Source: CBFHSF01 sp965658445 (GTDB lineage Bacteria; Bacteroidota; Bacteroidia; Flavobacteriales; Schleiferiaceae). Taken from it: 45,562 nt of DNA. The stretch's first letter is position 1. The number at the start of each line of letters is the position of its first letter. The notes beneath the pieces were generated by a model that saw only the letters and a list, made by a program, of their open reading frames with translations, did no database searches and was not told the DNA's origin. Location of the stretch: the NCBI GenBank assembly GCA_965658445.1, contig CBFHSF010000018.1:1-45562 (forward strand), read 5' to 3'. The position numbers were made by a program, and so were the translations under genes. Below, piece by piece: positions 33,622 through 41,248 of the stretch.

Positions 33622-33656
33622 AAAAAAAATCCTCCAACCGCTTGGTGGAGGATTTT
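33622..33656 (-). terminator. Terminator of the LamG/T9SS gene
   Basis: Minus-strand stem AAAATCCTCCACC / GGTTGGAGGATTTT with one bulged base and an AAGC loop, then a T run. It starts 3 bp after the stop codon. Confidence 0.88.
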
Positions 33657-33659
33657 CAC

Positions 33660-35018
33660 TTACTGTTTTTCGATTTTTTTGGTGAGCGTAAACGGACCTC
33701 TTAGTTGCAAGAAATAAATGCCAGGATCGAAGTAACCTAAGTCAATTTTGTTTTCTGAGGGGGTGAGTTTCCCAGTGAGTGCTTCTCTTCCGTCTAGGGT
33801 AAAGACTGAATAGGTAACAGAAGGAGAGAGGTCAAAGGGCCACTCGACAACGAAGAGGGCGGTTGAGGGATTGGGGTATATTGTAACGTCTACATCCTGA
33901 ATTTCAGGAAGTGAAACCGTAGTTATCAAATAGCAATTGGAAGTGTCTACGCATCCGTTTTCTTCAACAACAACGGCGTAATTTCCATTGGAGGAGGGTA
34001 CAAAAGTTGCCGTAGTATCACCCGTAGGCATCCCGGTAGAGCAATCAATCCACGTGTAAGAGTTGGGACTGCTGGAAGCCGTCAATGAGGGCAGAAAACC
34101 ATCGTAATATACTGAGGTGTCTACACTGTTAATCGTAATGGCGTACTCTAAAATGCTGTCACAACCATTGGCTGCAGGAAGGGTGTCAGCGTACACTCCA
34201 GTTTGGGTAATGATTTGACCTGCAGGTGTGATGTACTGTTGACACGCAGTATCTGAAAATTGTTGGAAACTGTTTCCCGAAAGAGTTGCTCCTGTAACCC
34301 AATTGGATGTGGTGCCAGAAAGCGCAAATCCCAAGAGGTTTCCATTATTGGATCCTGCGTCATCATAAGCAACAGTTTCGGTAGTGTTGGTTCCACCAGC
34401 TACTCCTTGATTCAAGCGGTAGTAGGCTACCAATCCCGTTTGTGGGGAACAAAACTCAATGTCTTTATTGTTGAGGATTTCGGAAGCCGTGCGTGCGGTA
34501 TTCCAAACTCTCACTTCGTCAATAACCCCGTCAAAAGGCTTGGCGTTGTCTATTCGATTTCCAATGCGAAGTGGAGTAGTGGTTTGAGTATTGACAGTGG
34601 TGGTGATGTTTCCAGAAGTCTCTAGAATTCCATCGACATACAAACTGATTTTCTCGGTAGCTGAAGGATTGTAAACATAGGCAACGTGATGCCAAAGTCC
34701 ATCGTTTACTGCAGTGGTTCCATTGATTCCCGAACCGCCTACCTCAAAGCGGATGGTATTGCCCCAAAGTACATTGAACGTGGAGCGGCCACCGGTTACA
34801 AAATCTCCCCAGTCGGCAATGACCATTTGCGTTCCACCGGAATTCGGATCTGCTACGGTAGTTGTTTTAATCCAGGCTTCAACGGTTCGCGCTGAGCTCC
34901 CTGAAATTCCTGAATACGTGGTTTGAACCACGTCGTTAACTCCATCAAAATCAATGGCGTTTTGCGCATTTGCACCTAAAAAACAAATACACAAGAGTGA
35001 TAGTATTAGTCTTGGCAT
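33660..35018 (-). CDS. LamG-domain surface protein with T9SS sorting domain
   Basis: 452 residues from ATG at 35018, chosen because it opens a signal peptide (MPRLILSLLCICFLGANA, cut before QNAID) and stands 18 bp after an exact -7 box. Residues about 20-200 form a concanavalin-like LamG_3 domain: IDFDGVNDVV, TVEAWIKTT, DGLWHHVAYVY, LYVDGILETSG and DGVIDEVRVWNTART, likely to bind glycans. The middle has Cys-containing surface-protein linkers with an SCxxG-like QYITPAGQ pattern and CDSILEYAITI. The last 80 residues are a type IX sorting domain (VTIYPNPSTALFVVEW, LDGREALTGKL, FDPGIYFLQL, ending KKIEKQ). It is therefore secreted and fixed to the cell surface or released. Ligand unknown. Confidence 0.87.
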   Translation of the reverse strand: MPRLILSLLCICFLGANAQNAIDFDGVNDVVQTTYSGISGSSARTVEAWIKTTTVADPNSGGTQMVIADWGDFVTGGRSTFNVLWGNTIRFEVGGSGINGTTAVNDGLWHHVAYVYNPSATEKISLYVDGILETSGNITTTVNTQTTTPLRIGNRIDNAKPFDGVIDEVRVWNTARTASEILNNKDIEFCSPQTGLVAYYRLNQGVAGGTNTTETVAYDDAGSNNGNLLGFALSGTTSNWVTGATLSGNSFQQFSDTACQQYITPAGQIITQTGVYADTLPAANGCDSILEYAITINSVDTSVYYDGFLPSLTASSSPNSYTWIDCSTGMPTGDTTATFVPSSNGNYAVVVEENGCVDTSNCYLITTVSLPEIQDVDVTIYPNPSTALFVVEWPFDLSPSVTYSVFTLDGREALTGKLTPSENKIDLGYFDPGIYFLQLRGPFTLTKKIEKQ

Positions 35019-35035
35019 GGGGGTTTGTTTGTGAC

Positions 35036-35043
35036 CAAATCTA
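35036..35043 (-). promoter_or_regulatory. -7 promoter element of the LamG/T9SS gene
   Basis: On the minus strand TAGATTTG, an exact TAnnTTTG match, 17 bp before the ATG at 35018. Confidence 0.6.
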
Positions 35044-35047
35044 CAAG

Positions 35048-35107
35048 AAAAAAAGAAGGGATATAACAGGGTGTTAAATTTGTAACACATTTCTTGAAAT
35101 ATCCCTT
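35048..35107 (-). terminator. Terminator of the broken GNAT gene
   Basis: Outer arms AAGGGATAT (35056-35064) and ATATCCCTT (35099-35107), inner arms GTGTTA/TAACAC, and T runs on both sides. On the minus strand it ends the GNAT transcript before the LamG promoter. Confidence 0.75.
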
Positions 35108-35126
35108 TTTTCTATCGGTGAAGGAT

Positions 35127-35413
35127 TTACTTCACTCCAAATCCATCTTTTAGTTGAGACGCCCTTTCCGGGTGTCGTTTCAAATATACGGCAACGTACG
35201 GGCATAGCGGAACGATTTTCATGTCCCTTTCCGCCATCATATCAAAAATGGTGTCCACTAAATCATGCACAATTCCACGCCCCCCTATTTCTTTGGGGAC
35301 TTCCGTGTGGGTGAGGTAAATATCCTCTTCTCTAAGGTTGTATTCTACCAATGCGATATAACCGTCTACTTCCGTTTCAAAACGCTTTTTTCTGTGTTGT
35401 CAATGATTTCCAT
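35127..35413 (-). pseudogene. Small GNAT (YidJ-type) acetyltransferase with a frameshift
   Basis: The downstream part encodes VEYNLREEDIYLTHTEVPKE, IGGRGIVHDLVDTIF and VPLCPYVAVYLKRHPE, the classic GNAT_acetyltr_2 sequence. The start is at 35413 (MEIIDNTEK), in a different frame. The two join if the A6 run (plus-strand T6 at 35386-35391) had seven As, which gives MEIIDNTEKKRFETEVDGYI, exactly what the family expects. The full protein would be about 95 residues. So this is a one-base deletion: a true pseudogene, a sequencing error in a homopolymer, or a slippery site. An acetyl-CoA loop (GGRGI) is intact. It is encoded just after the pirin gene on the same strand. Confidence 0.8.
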
Positions 35414-35446
35414 GATGATTTCGGTTCAGTGATTAGTGAATGAAAG

Positions 35447-36154
35447 TTACGCATTCATGGGGATTTCCATAATCAATACTTTCGCGCCTTTTGGAGCTTT
35501 CCAATCCCAATAATCCGCTTCGTGAATACCCATGGCATCTCTTTTTCCCAATGTTTTTTCTCCAATGGTAAACTCACCCTCTAGGACAAATACATAGGTT
35601 CCGTTCCCTTTCTTGTTCAGTGAGTACGTTCCGGATTGATCCGAGTCAAAGCTACCCATAGAAAACCAGGCGTCTTGGTGAATCCACACTCCAGGATCTT
35701 TGGGCTCCGGGGAGAGGATTTGATGAAAGGTATTGGGCTCAGTAGCAATGGGTCGCTGATCATATCGTGGCTCCACGTTTCTCTCTTTTGGGTGTACCCA
35801 AATCTGTAAGAATTTGGTTTCCACATCACCGCTTTTATTCATTTCTGAATGGACGATTCCGGTTCCTGCGGACATTACCTGAATTTCTCCTGTGGTAATA
35901 GTGTGCTCATTTCCCATGTTGTCCTTGTGAGCCAAGGCGCCACTCAATGGGATGGAGATGATTTCCATATTGTCATGGGGGTGAGCAGAAAATCCCATTC
36001 TGGGAGCTACTCTGTCGTCATTGAGAACGCGCAGTACTCCGAAGCCCATTTTAGAAGGGTCGTAGAAAGAGGCAAAACTAAAACTGTGATGGCTGTCTAA
36101 CCATCCGTGTTGTGCATGTCCTCTTTGGTTGGCAGGGTGAAAAATGGTTTTCAT
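35447..36154 (-). CDS. Pirin-family bicupin protein
   Basis: 235 residues from ATG at 36154 (MKTIFHPANQRGHAQHGW). The longer frame to 36244 enters AT-rich sequence with no conservation. Pirin motifs: HSFSFASFYDPSKMGFG, HPHDNMEIISIPLSGALAHKD (metal-binding His and Glu), VMSAGTGIVHSEMN and QIWVHPKERNVEPRYDQ, then a second cupin with GTYVFVLEGEFTIG. Bacterial pirins often bind iron or nickel and some have quercetinase activity; the role here is open. The broken GNAT gene follows 34 bp downstream. Confidence 0.9.
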   Translation of the reverse strand: MKTIFHPANQRGHAQHGWLDSHHSFSFASFYDPSKMGFGVLRVLNDDRVAPRMGFSAHPHDNMEIISIPLSGALAHKDNMGNEHTITTGEIQVMSAGTGIVHSEMNKSGDVETKFLQIWVHPKERNVEPRYDQRPIATEPNTFHQILSPEPKDPGVWIHQDAWFSMGSFDSDQSGTYSLNKKGNGTYVFVLEGEFTIGEKTLGKRDAMGIHEADYWDWKAPKGAKVLIMEIPMNA

Positions 36155-36282
36155 ATTGATGTGCTTTTGGCGTTGTTGTATTGTTTGTATCTTCTTTTCT
36201 ATGGTGTAAAGATAGAACAAATATTTTAATTGATGTTTAAACATTGACTACCCCTAGCCCCCGATAGATTTTTTGAATAGGA

Positions 36283-36366
36283 GGTAATAGGTAACAGGTA
36301 ATAGGTAACGGGTAACGGGGAACGGGTAACGGGTAACGGGTAACGGGTAACGGGTAACGGGTAACG
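36283..36366. repeat. Heptamer array GGTAAC(G/A) x12
   Basis: Twelve contiguous 7-bp units: GGTAATA, GGTAACA, GGTAATA, then GGTAACG with one GGGAACG. The six last units are identical, the first three diverged, so the array looks to be expanding at its right end. Confidence 0.97.
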
Positions 36367-36395
36367 GGAATCTTAATGGATTGAGTGTGCAATTA

Positions 36396-36471
36396 CTAGT
36401 CTCTTGTCACAAGTCTCCAGTTCCAAGTCCCTACAAACAGGGGCTTCACCCCTGTCCCCAGTCTCAAGTTA
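36396..36471. repeat. Degenerate heptamer array, CNAGTCY type
   Basis: Five contiguous units CTAGTCT, CTTGTCA, CAAGTCT, CCAGTTC, CAAGTCC (36396-36430), and two more (CCAGTCT, CAAGTTA) at 36458-36471 after a short hairpin. Confidence 0.75.
36437..36455. repeat. Hairpin ACAGGGG / CCCCTGT
   Basis: Perfect 7-bp arms around CTTCA, inserted between the two parts of the CNAGTCY array. No T tail, so not an obvious terminator. Confidence 0.7.
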
Positions 36472-36636
36472 AGCCTTTCAGCAAAGTAAACCCGTCAAGT
36501 AAACGTTTTCAGACGACACCATTCGCATTTCAGAATCTCAGGTAAAAACGAAAAGATTGATTCGGCTACAATCGACTGTTTTGCGACTAGCGGTTATAGA
36601 ATTCTTAATTTAAACTGGGGTGGGACCGTAGGCCCC

Positions 36637-36657
36637 CACTACTTACTACTCACTGAC
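36637..36657. repeat. Heptamer array CACTACT type, three units
   Basis: CACTACT, TACTACT, CACTGAC in direct succession. Confidence 0.6.
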
Positions 36658-36662
36658 TAAAG

Positions 36663-36690
36663 AAGGAAAAAGGAATTTGGAAAAAAGGAA
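36663..36690. repeat. Degenerate heptamer array AAGGAAA type
   Basis: AAGGAAA, AAGGAAT, TTGGAAA, AAAGGAA; GGAA recurs mostly at 7-bp steps. Low complexity makes this the weakest array. Confidence 0.4.
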
Positions 36691-36727
36691 TCTTAAGTTA
36701 ACCCAGTTCTGGAAATCTGCCTCCCCT

Positions 36728-36770
36728 CATTCCTTCATTCTTCCTCATTCCTCATTCCTCATTCCTTCCC
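36728..36770. repeat. Heptamer array CATTCCT
   Basis: Three perfect contiguous CATTCCT units at 36746-36766, with a further copy at 36728-36734 and degenerate units between. Confidence 0.9.
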
Positions 36771-36781
36771 ATTAAAGCACT

Positions 36782-36816
36782 CACCACTTACAACTCACAA
36801 CTCACAACTCACCATT
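36782..36816. repeat. Heptamer array CACAACT
   Basis: Five contiguous units: CACCACT, TACAACT, CACAACT, CACAACT, CACCATT. Confidence 0.9.
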
Positions 36817-36963
36817 TACTGAAACGAAGTTTCACTCGAGCGAAGCAACCCGAGCCCTTTTCTATCCAAAGCTCTAATCCCTTTCACTGGCCATCAATCC
36901 CCTTTTTTTTCAATTGTCAGAATTCCATTATTTTTAAAAAAGCTATGGTGCTGAATTTCAATA

Positions 36964-37710
36964 ATGATAAAGATGAAAACCAAATTCTTACTATTACTTG
37001 TGCTGCCCCTGTTTCTGGCAAGCTGTGATGATGACAATGATACTATGGATCCACCCGCTGCCACGAGTGGTGATATTTCTGGTGGAGTAAATTTGTATGA
37101 TTCAGGGGGTACTCAAGTGGACAATTCGGGAATGTTGGTTACAGTTATGGGAACGAATCCATTAATCACCTCAACTACTGATTTAGACGGAAGGTATACA
37201 TTGGAAGATGTCCCCTTTGGGACATATGTAATCATGTACGAGAAAACAGATTATGGAACGTTTAAAAGGTTTGATGTAGACCTTAACGCAGGCAATTATC
37301 CCCTACAGTTTAGTCAAATAAATTCCTTGGGTCAAATGACCTCAAATACTGTGAATACCCTTTCGGTGAATGTGTTAGGGGATACAGTTTTTGTTGAAAC
37401 CAATACTCCCGGAGGATCCGTTGCCAATGACATTTACTACCGTTCGATTTTTAGCAATGTTATGGGGGTTTCTCTCAGTCAATTAGAGGGATATACTCCA
37501 ACCTACATTTCTAGAAACTCAACAGGGAATCTAAAAATCTCTAAAGACGAGCTAGAAGACTTTGGTTTTACTTCGGGTCAAACCGTTTATGTGAAGAGCG
37601 TGGCAGAATCCTTCTTCAGCAATGATTACTACGATCCTGACAAGGCCATGCATGTGTTTCCCAACGCCAATGAAACCGGGTCGACGGAGTTATCGTTTAC
37701 CATGCCATAG
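36964..37710 (+). CDS. Surface-type lipoprotein with a carboxypeptidase-regulatory-like domain
   Basis: 248 residues, function unknown. The signal peptide ends in the lipobox FLASC, and the mature start CDDDND has acidic residues right after the lipid cysteine, as in Bacteroidota lipoproteins sent to the cell surface. Residues about 35-110 resemble a CarboxypepD_reg-like fold (GDISGGVNLYD, TTDLDGRYTLEDVPFGTYVI), a beta-sandwich often found in surface proteins. The rest is strand-rich. ATG at 36964 or, three codons later, at 36973 (MKTKFLLLL) could start it. It lies just after the heptamer arrays and converges on the GH53 gene. Confidence 0.8.
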   Translation: MIKMKTKFLLLLVLPLFLASCDDDNDTMDPPAATSGDISGGVNLYDSGGTQVDNSGMLVTVMGTNPLITSTTDLDGRYTLEDVPFGTYVIMYEKTDYGTFKRFDVDLNAGNYPLQFSQINSLGQMTSNTVNTLSVNVLGDTVFVETNTPGGSVANDIYYRSIFSNVMGVSLSQLEGYTPTYISRNSTGNLKISKDELEDFGFTSGQTVYVKSVAESFFSNDYYDPDKAMHVFPNANETGSTELSFTMP

Positions 37711-37723
37711 AGGAAAAGAGAAT

Positions 37724-38765
37724 TTAGTCTAGGTGATTGACAATGGGTAAGGCACCCCCATAAAAATTGAAATACGCCTGATTTTCTACCGGTGAACCTT
37801 CTGTTGATTCAGAGCCGTTAAAGGCAACCCAGTCTCCCGCCCAGTAACAATATCCAAGTCCATGGTTAGAACATCTAACTGTCGACTTTATTTTTTCAAT
37901 AAAGCTTACCTGACCTTGCGGTGTGGCGGGATACCCCAAAGCCAATTGACTCTCATCTCCTAAGAGGTTGTGGGGCCAATCGTTCCAAGAGAGTGTAAAG
38001 GGATAACTCGTTTCCGCTATAAACCATGGTTTTTGAACCACAGCTTCAAATTGTAAGAGTTGAGTGGCTACTGCATTTACATCCTTTCCATGCCACATGG
38101 GGTAATACGAAAGGCCCGCAAAATCGTAGTTCAAAGTGTCTAGTCCTGTGTAGAAATAGTCTGCATTCTCAACTCCTGCGCAATGCAAAATGACTTGCGT
38201 CGAAGGGTTTACATCTCTTACTGCCTGTATCCCTGAATTCAGCAATTGGTGGAAGTTTTCGGTGGAGTCAATATGTCCAAGGGGGTGTAGAATTCCACTG
38301 TTGATTTCATTTCCAATTTGAATGTACTCCGGTTTAAAAATCTGAACCATTCTTGCCGTAAAGTCATAAACAGAATCTGAAAGATCTTGAAGGGATAATC
38401 CTTGCCATTCAGTAGGAGGGTTTTGGTGACCGGGATCTGCCCATGTATCCGAATAGTGAAGGCAAAGTAATACGTTGATTCCTCGGCTGTGAAGTTCTGC
38501 GGCAAATTGAGATTTTTCCGCAATGTCCGTGTCCTCGTTCCAAAGTCTCAATCGCACGGTATTTACACCCTTTGATTGCAATAAGGCTACGGGATCCACC
38601 ACCAGTTCATTTCCTTCCTTTAGCTCATATCCTGAGGTCCTGAGCTCTGGAGTAATACTCATGTCTACCCCCACAATTTCCAGCGGACTGGGGGGGGAGG
38701 AGAGAAGGTGTTTCTTCGGTGCATGACCCAAAGAGAAGAATAAGGACAATCCAATAGTATTTCAC
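37724..38765 (-). CDS. GH53 endo-beta-1,4-galactanase lipoprotein, frame broken at a C8 tract
   Basis: Glycoside hydrolase family 53, cutting beta-1,4-galactan side chains of pectin. Motifs: GVDMS, VNTVRLRLWNE, LHYSDTWADPGHQNPP, YIQIGNEINSGILHP (acid/base Glu) and WFIAETSYPFTL (nucleophile Glu). A GTG at 38765 opens MKYYWIVLILLFGSC, a lipoprotein signal with lipobox FGSC, then TEETPS. That frame runs into the C8 tract (plus-strand G8, 38690-38697) and leaves the GH53 frame by one base: 1042 bp is one more than a multiple of three. With C7 the signal and enzyme join. In the sequence as given, only an unlikely TTG at 38749 reads into the enzyme frame, without an export signal. Sequencing error and phase variation are both possible. 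Confidence 0.85.
38690..38697. repeat. G8/C8 homopolymer inside the GH53 gene
   Basis: Eight G on the plus strand, directly between the lipoprotein signal and the catalytic domain. It is the site of the apparent +1 frameshift. Confidence 0.9.
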
Positions 38766-38818
38766 GGCTCATAGATACCTATTCCCAAAACAACTTTTTT
38801 AAACCCAATTTATAGGAC

Positions 38819-39958
38819 CTACTCCCACAAACGGCGAATATGAGGTTGGGCTTCCTTCCAGAAAGAGAAGAAGGAACGATGATTTTTGGCGGAGCTATGC
38901 AAGCGGTCAAACTCGTGAGAAATCCCTCTAAAGTACTTGCTGAAGGGATGTCTTTTAAAGTGAATATCCCCCGAGAAAACTCTTTTCAAATCCTCAAATT
39001 CACCCACGTATACCGTGTGTTGGCCGAGATTTTTTGCAGCTTCTAAATAATGGTTGACCACTCCATTGGCTATGGGATATTGAGAAAAATGCGAAGGCTC
39101 CCAAAGGAAGATTCTATGGGCATCTACGTCTCTTAGCCAATTGGGGTCTAGATTGTAGGTAGTGTAAATCGCCACAGGCCTTCCGTCGTCTTTGGGAAGA
39201 GATTCTGAAGAGGGTAGAGAACTCTTCAATTTCCAAGGGTTGGTTTCTGATAGTTCGTGGGGTATCTCCATGTTTTCCAATTCCTCATAACTCTTGTCTA
39301 GGAAGGTATTGGTTTGATAGCTTTTCCAGTATTTGTTGAGGTTTTCTTGGTTGAAGAAATACGTCTTGTTTCGGCTGGAGCCGGCAACCCATTGCCAGCT
39401 TAAGGCATTGGAGGCCCAATCCCCATCGATTAAGTGATAGTACATCCATTGAGCAGGGTTGTGCCAATGCGCGCCTCCAAAGTGACACGCCAAGGATGCG
39501 ATGTACATTCTCATGTGGTTATGGACGTAGCCGGTTTCCATCAATTCCCGAATACTGGCATCGACTTCCTTAATTCCCGTTTGGCCAAATACAATGGCGG
39601 AGGAAATTTCTCTATGAGTCATTCGCAAGGGAGGATGTTTAATGTCCTGATCAATTCCATCGCCTAAAAGGTTCCATTGAGATTGCCAATAATCTCTCCA
39701 TACCAGTTCACTTATTAGCTTTTCGCAGTCTTCAAAGGAGAATCCTCGGTCCCGAAGAGATTCCACAATTTGAACCGTAGAAATCATTCCCCTAGAAATA
39801 AAAGGTGAGAGTTTCGTAATACTTCCATTGTGAAAATTTCGGGTGCTGGCATAACGCACAGGATCGATGTTTTCTATTTTTTCAAGAGACTTTTCCATGG
39901 AAAAGTCAAACGGGGAAAACTGGGTGGTAGCGGAAGCGAATGAGGAATTTGTGGCCAT
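38819..39958 (-). CDS. Photolyase/cryptochrome-like FAD-binding protein with FAD domain first
   Basis: 379 residues. Photolyases usually have an N-terminal Rossmann antenna domain and a C-terminal FAD domain; here the order is reversed. Residues about 25-225 are the FAD-binding helical domain: NGSITKLSPFISRGMIST, ELVWRDYWQSQW, VHNHMRMYIASLACHFG and ASNALSWQWVAGSSRNK. Residues about 265-379 begin RPVAIYTTYNLDPNWLRDV and look like an alpha/beta (Rossmann-type) domain. FAD contacts are retained, so it probably binds flavin; repair or light-sensing function is unproven. It follows a flavin reductase and an SDR on the same strand and precedes the GH53 gene. Confidence 0.8.
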   Translation of the reverse strand: MATNSSFASATTQFSPFDFSMEKSLEKIENIDPVRYASTRNFHNGSITKLSPFISRGMISTVQIVESLRDRGFSFEDCEKLISELVWRDYWQSQWNLLGDGIDQDIKHPPLRMTHREISSAIVFGQTGIKEVDASIRELMETGYVHNHMRMYIASLACHFGGAHWHNPAQWMYYHLIDGDWASNALSWQWVAGSSRNKTYFFNQENLNKYWKSYQTNTFLDKSYEELENMEIPHELSETNPWKLKSSLPSSESLPKDDGRPVAIYTTYNLDPNWLRDVDAHRIFLWEPSHFSQYPIANGVVNHYLEAAKNLGQHTVYVGEFEDLKRVFSGDIHFKRHPFSKYFRGISHEFDRLHSSAKNHRSFFSFWKEAQPHIRRLWE

Positions 39959-39991
39959 GTATATTGATGTTTTCTTCTCCTTACTGTGATT

Positions 39992-40468
39992 TTATAAGAT
40001 GTAACCGTTTTCTACCAATTCAGAAAAAGTAAGTCCGCCGGAGTCTTTTAGTGTTTTGTATCCGGTGGCTTTAAAGGTGAAAAGTAGATGGTCTCCCGTT
40101 TCGCGACTATCTATTTTAGTCAAATGGACATAGGAAAGACAGTTGGTTAATACTTCAAATTCCTTCCAACTTTCGAGGGCTTTGGCCCTTTGGAGAGATT
40201 TGTGTTTGTCATACGTCCTTCCACTTTGTTTTCCCAGCCTTCTGATCCATTGAGTGTGGTCACTGCTCAAGTGTTGAAGGACTGCTGTTTCCGTATCAAG
40301 TGCGTTTTGACAGGTCAAGGTATTACTCTGTAAAGCGATAGCGTACAGCTTGGGCTGTCGGCTTATGGCCATTACATAAGTACAAATATTGTAGTTGGGA
40401 ATCCCTTGAGGGCTGCGTGTCGCTAAGCTATAGACACTGGATTCAACGAGATTCCATGGCCTTCTCAT
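39992..40468 (-). CDS. Flavin reductase-like FMN-binding split-barrel protein
   Basis: 158 residues. The N-terminal half has the split-barrel pattern SSVYSLATRSPQGIPNYNIC, TYVMAISRQPKLYAIALQ, and the rest EFEVLTNCLSYVHLTKID is consistent with a flavin_reduct domain. It would bind FMN and use NAD(P)H or act as an FMN-dependent reductase. It lies one base after the SDR stop and 33 bp before the photolyase-like gene, so all three are one transcript. It may supply reduced flavin to the photolyase-like protein (inference). Confidence 0.78.
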   Translation of the reverse strand: MRRPWNLVESSVYSLATRSPQGIPNYNICTYVMAISRQPKLYAIALQSNTLTCQNALDTETAVLQHLSSDHTQWIRRLGKQSGRTYDKHKSLQRAKALESWKEFEVLTNCLSYVHLTKIDSRETGDHLLFTFKATGYKTLKDSGGLTFSELVENGYIL

Positions 40469-40469
40469 C

Positions 40470-41168
40470 TTAGGAGGCTATGGAGGATTTTCCTCCGTCA
40501 ACAGCCAACACTTGGCCTGTTATCCATTCAGAAGCGTCTGTGAGCAAGAACACGGCAGTTTTGGCAAGATTCTCTGGGGAACCAATTTTCTTGAGCGGAT
40601 GTCTGTCTGCATTGGCTTGAATTTTCTCTTCGGAACTCAGAAGGCGCTCCGCAATGGGAGTGTGGGTTAGGGAAGGGGCAATGGCATTCACACGAATGGT
40701 TGGAGCCCATTCTGCAGCCAATGACCGAGTAATACCTTCTATAGCACCTTTAGATGAGGCCACCTGAGCGTGGAATGGGAAACCATTTTGCACGGCCACC
40801 GTAGAAAATAATACCACTGAAGGATCCGTCCCCTTTTTGAGTTTTGAAAAACAAGCTTGCAGCGTTTTGATAGCTCCACCTACTTGTAACTGGTAGTCGT
40901 CCAAGAAATTCTCAAGGGGGATTCTGTGAAAGGGTTTGAGGTCAATTTTTCCGGGCCCGTACATCAGTGCGTCTATGGTTTCGGGCATAAACTCGGTTGG
41001 AAACTCATCTTCCAAAACATTGAACTTTGCGGTTTCAAGGTTTGCGTGATGAATGTCAATGGGGGTATTGTTGTAGGTGGCAAATACGTGATGCCCTTCA
41101 TTGAGCAATTGTTCTACTGTGGCTTTGCCAATCCCTGACCCACCACCGATAATGACTGTGTTTTTCAT
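40470..41168 (-). CDS. SDR-family protein lacking the catalytic tyrosine
   Basis: 232-residue short-chain dehydrogenase/reductase fold. NAD(P) motif IIGGGSGIGKATV at the N-terminus, LMYGPGKID in place of the usual NNAG, VLFSTVAVQNG with the catalytic Ser, and WITGQVLAVDGG at the end. The usual YxxxK is replaced by HAQVASSKGAIEG: Lys is present but the Tyr position is Val. It may use another proton donor or not catalyse the classical reaction. It opens the transcript with the flavin reductase and photolyase-like genes. Confidence 0.85.
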   Translation of the reverse strand: MKNTVIIGGGSGIGKATVEQLLNEGHHVFATYNNTPIDIHHANLETAKFNVLEDEFPTEFMPETIDALMYGPGKIDLKPFHRIPLENFLDDYQLQVGGAIKTLQACFSKLKKGTDPSVVLFSTVAVQNGFPFHAQVASSKGAIEGITRSLAAEWAPTIRVNAIAPSLTHTPIAERLLSSEEKIQANADRHPLKKIGSPENLAKTAVFLLTDASEWITGQVLAVDGGKSSIAS

Positions 41169-41248
41169 GTCTTAACAACCTGAAAAACCGCCTAAATGTT
41201 TAGGAAAAGAAATGAAGAAGGAATGAAGGAGGGTGGCTAGTCGGACTT

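Larger units (their letters stand above)
36155..36963. other. Intergenic region, 809 bp, rich in 7-bp tandem arrays
   Basis: No gene fits here. The region contains six or more short arrays, each with 7-bp period but different sequence, listed separately, plus hairpins (36437-36455; GAAAC-GAA-GTTTC near 36820). A -7-like TATCTTTA on the minus strand (36207-36214) may serve pirin. Confidence 0.8.

Noticed and set aside
36283..36816. CRISPR array
   Set aside because: Repeats are 7 bp, contiguous, without spacers; no cas genes in the window.
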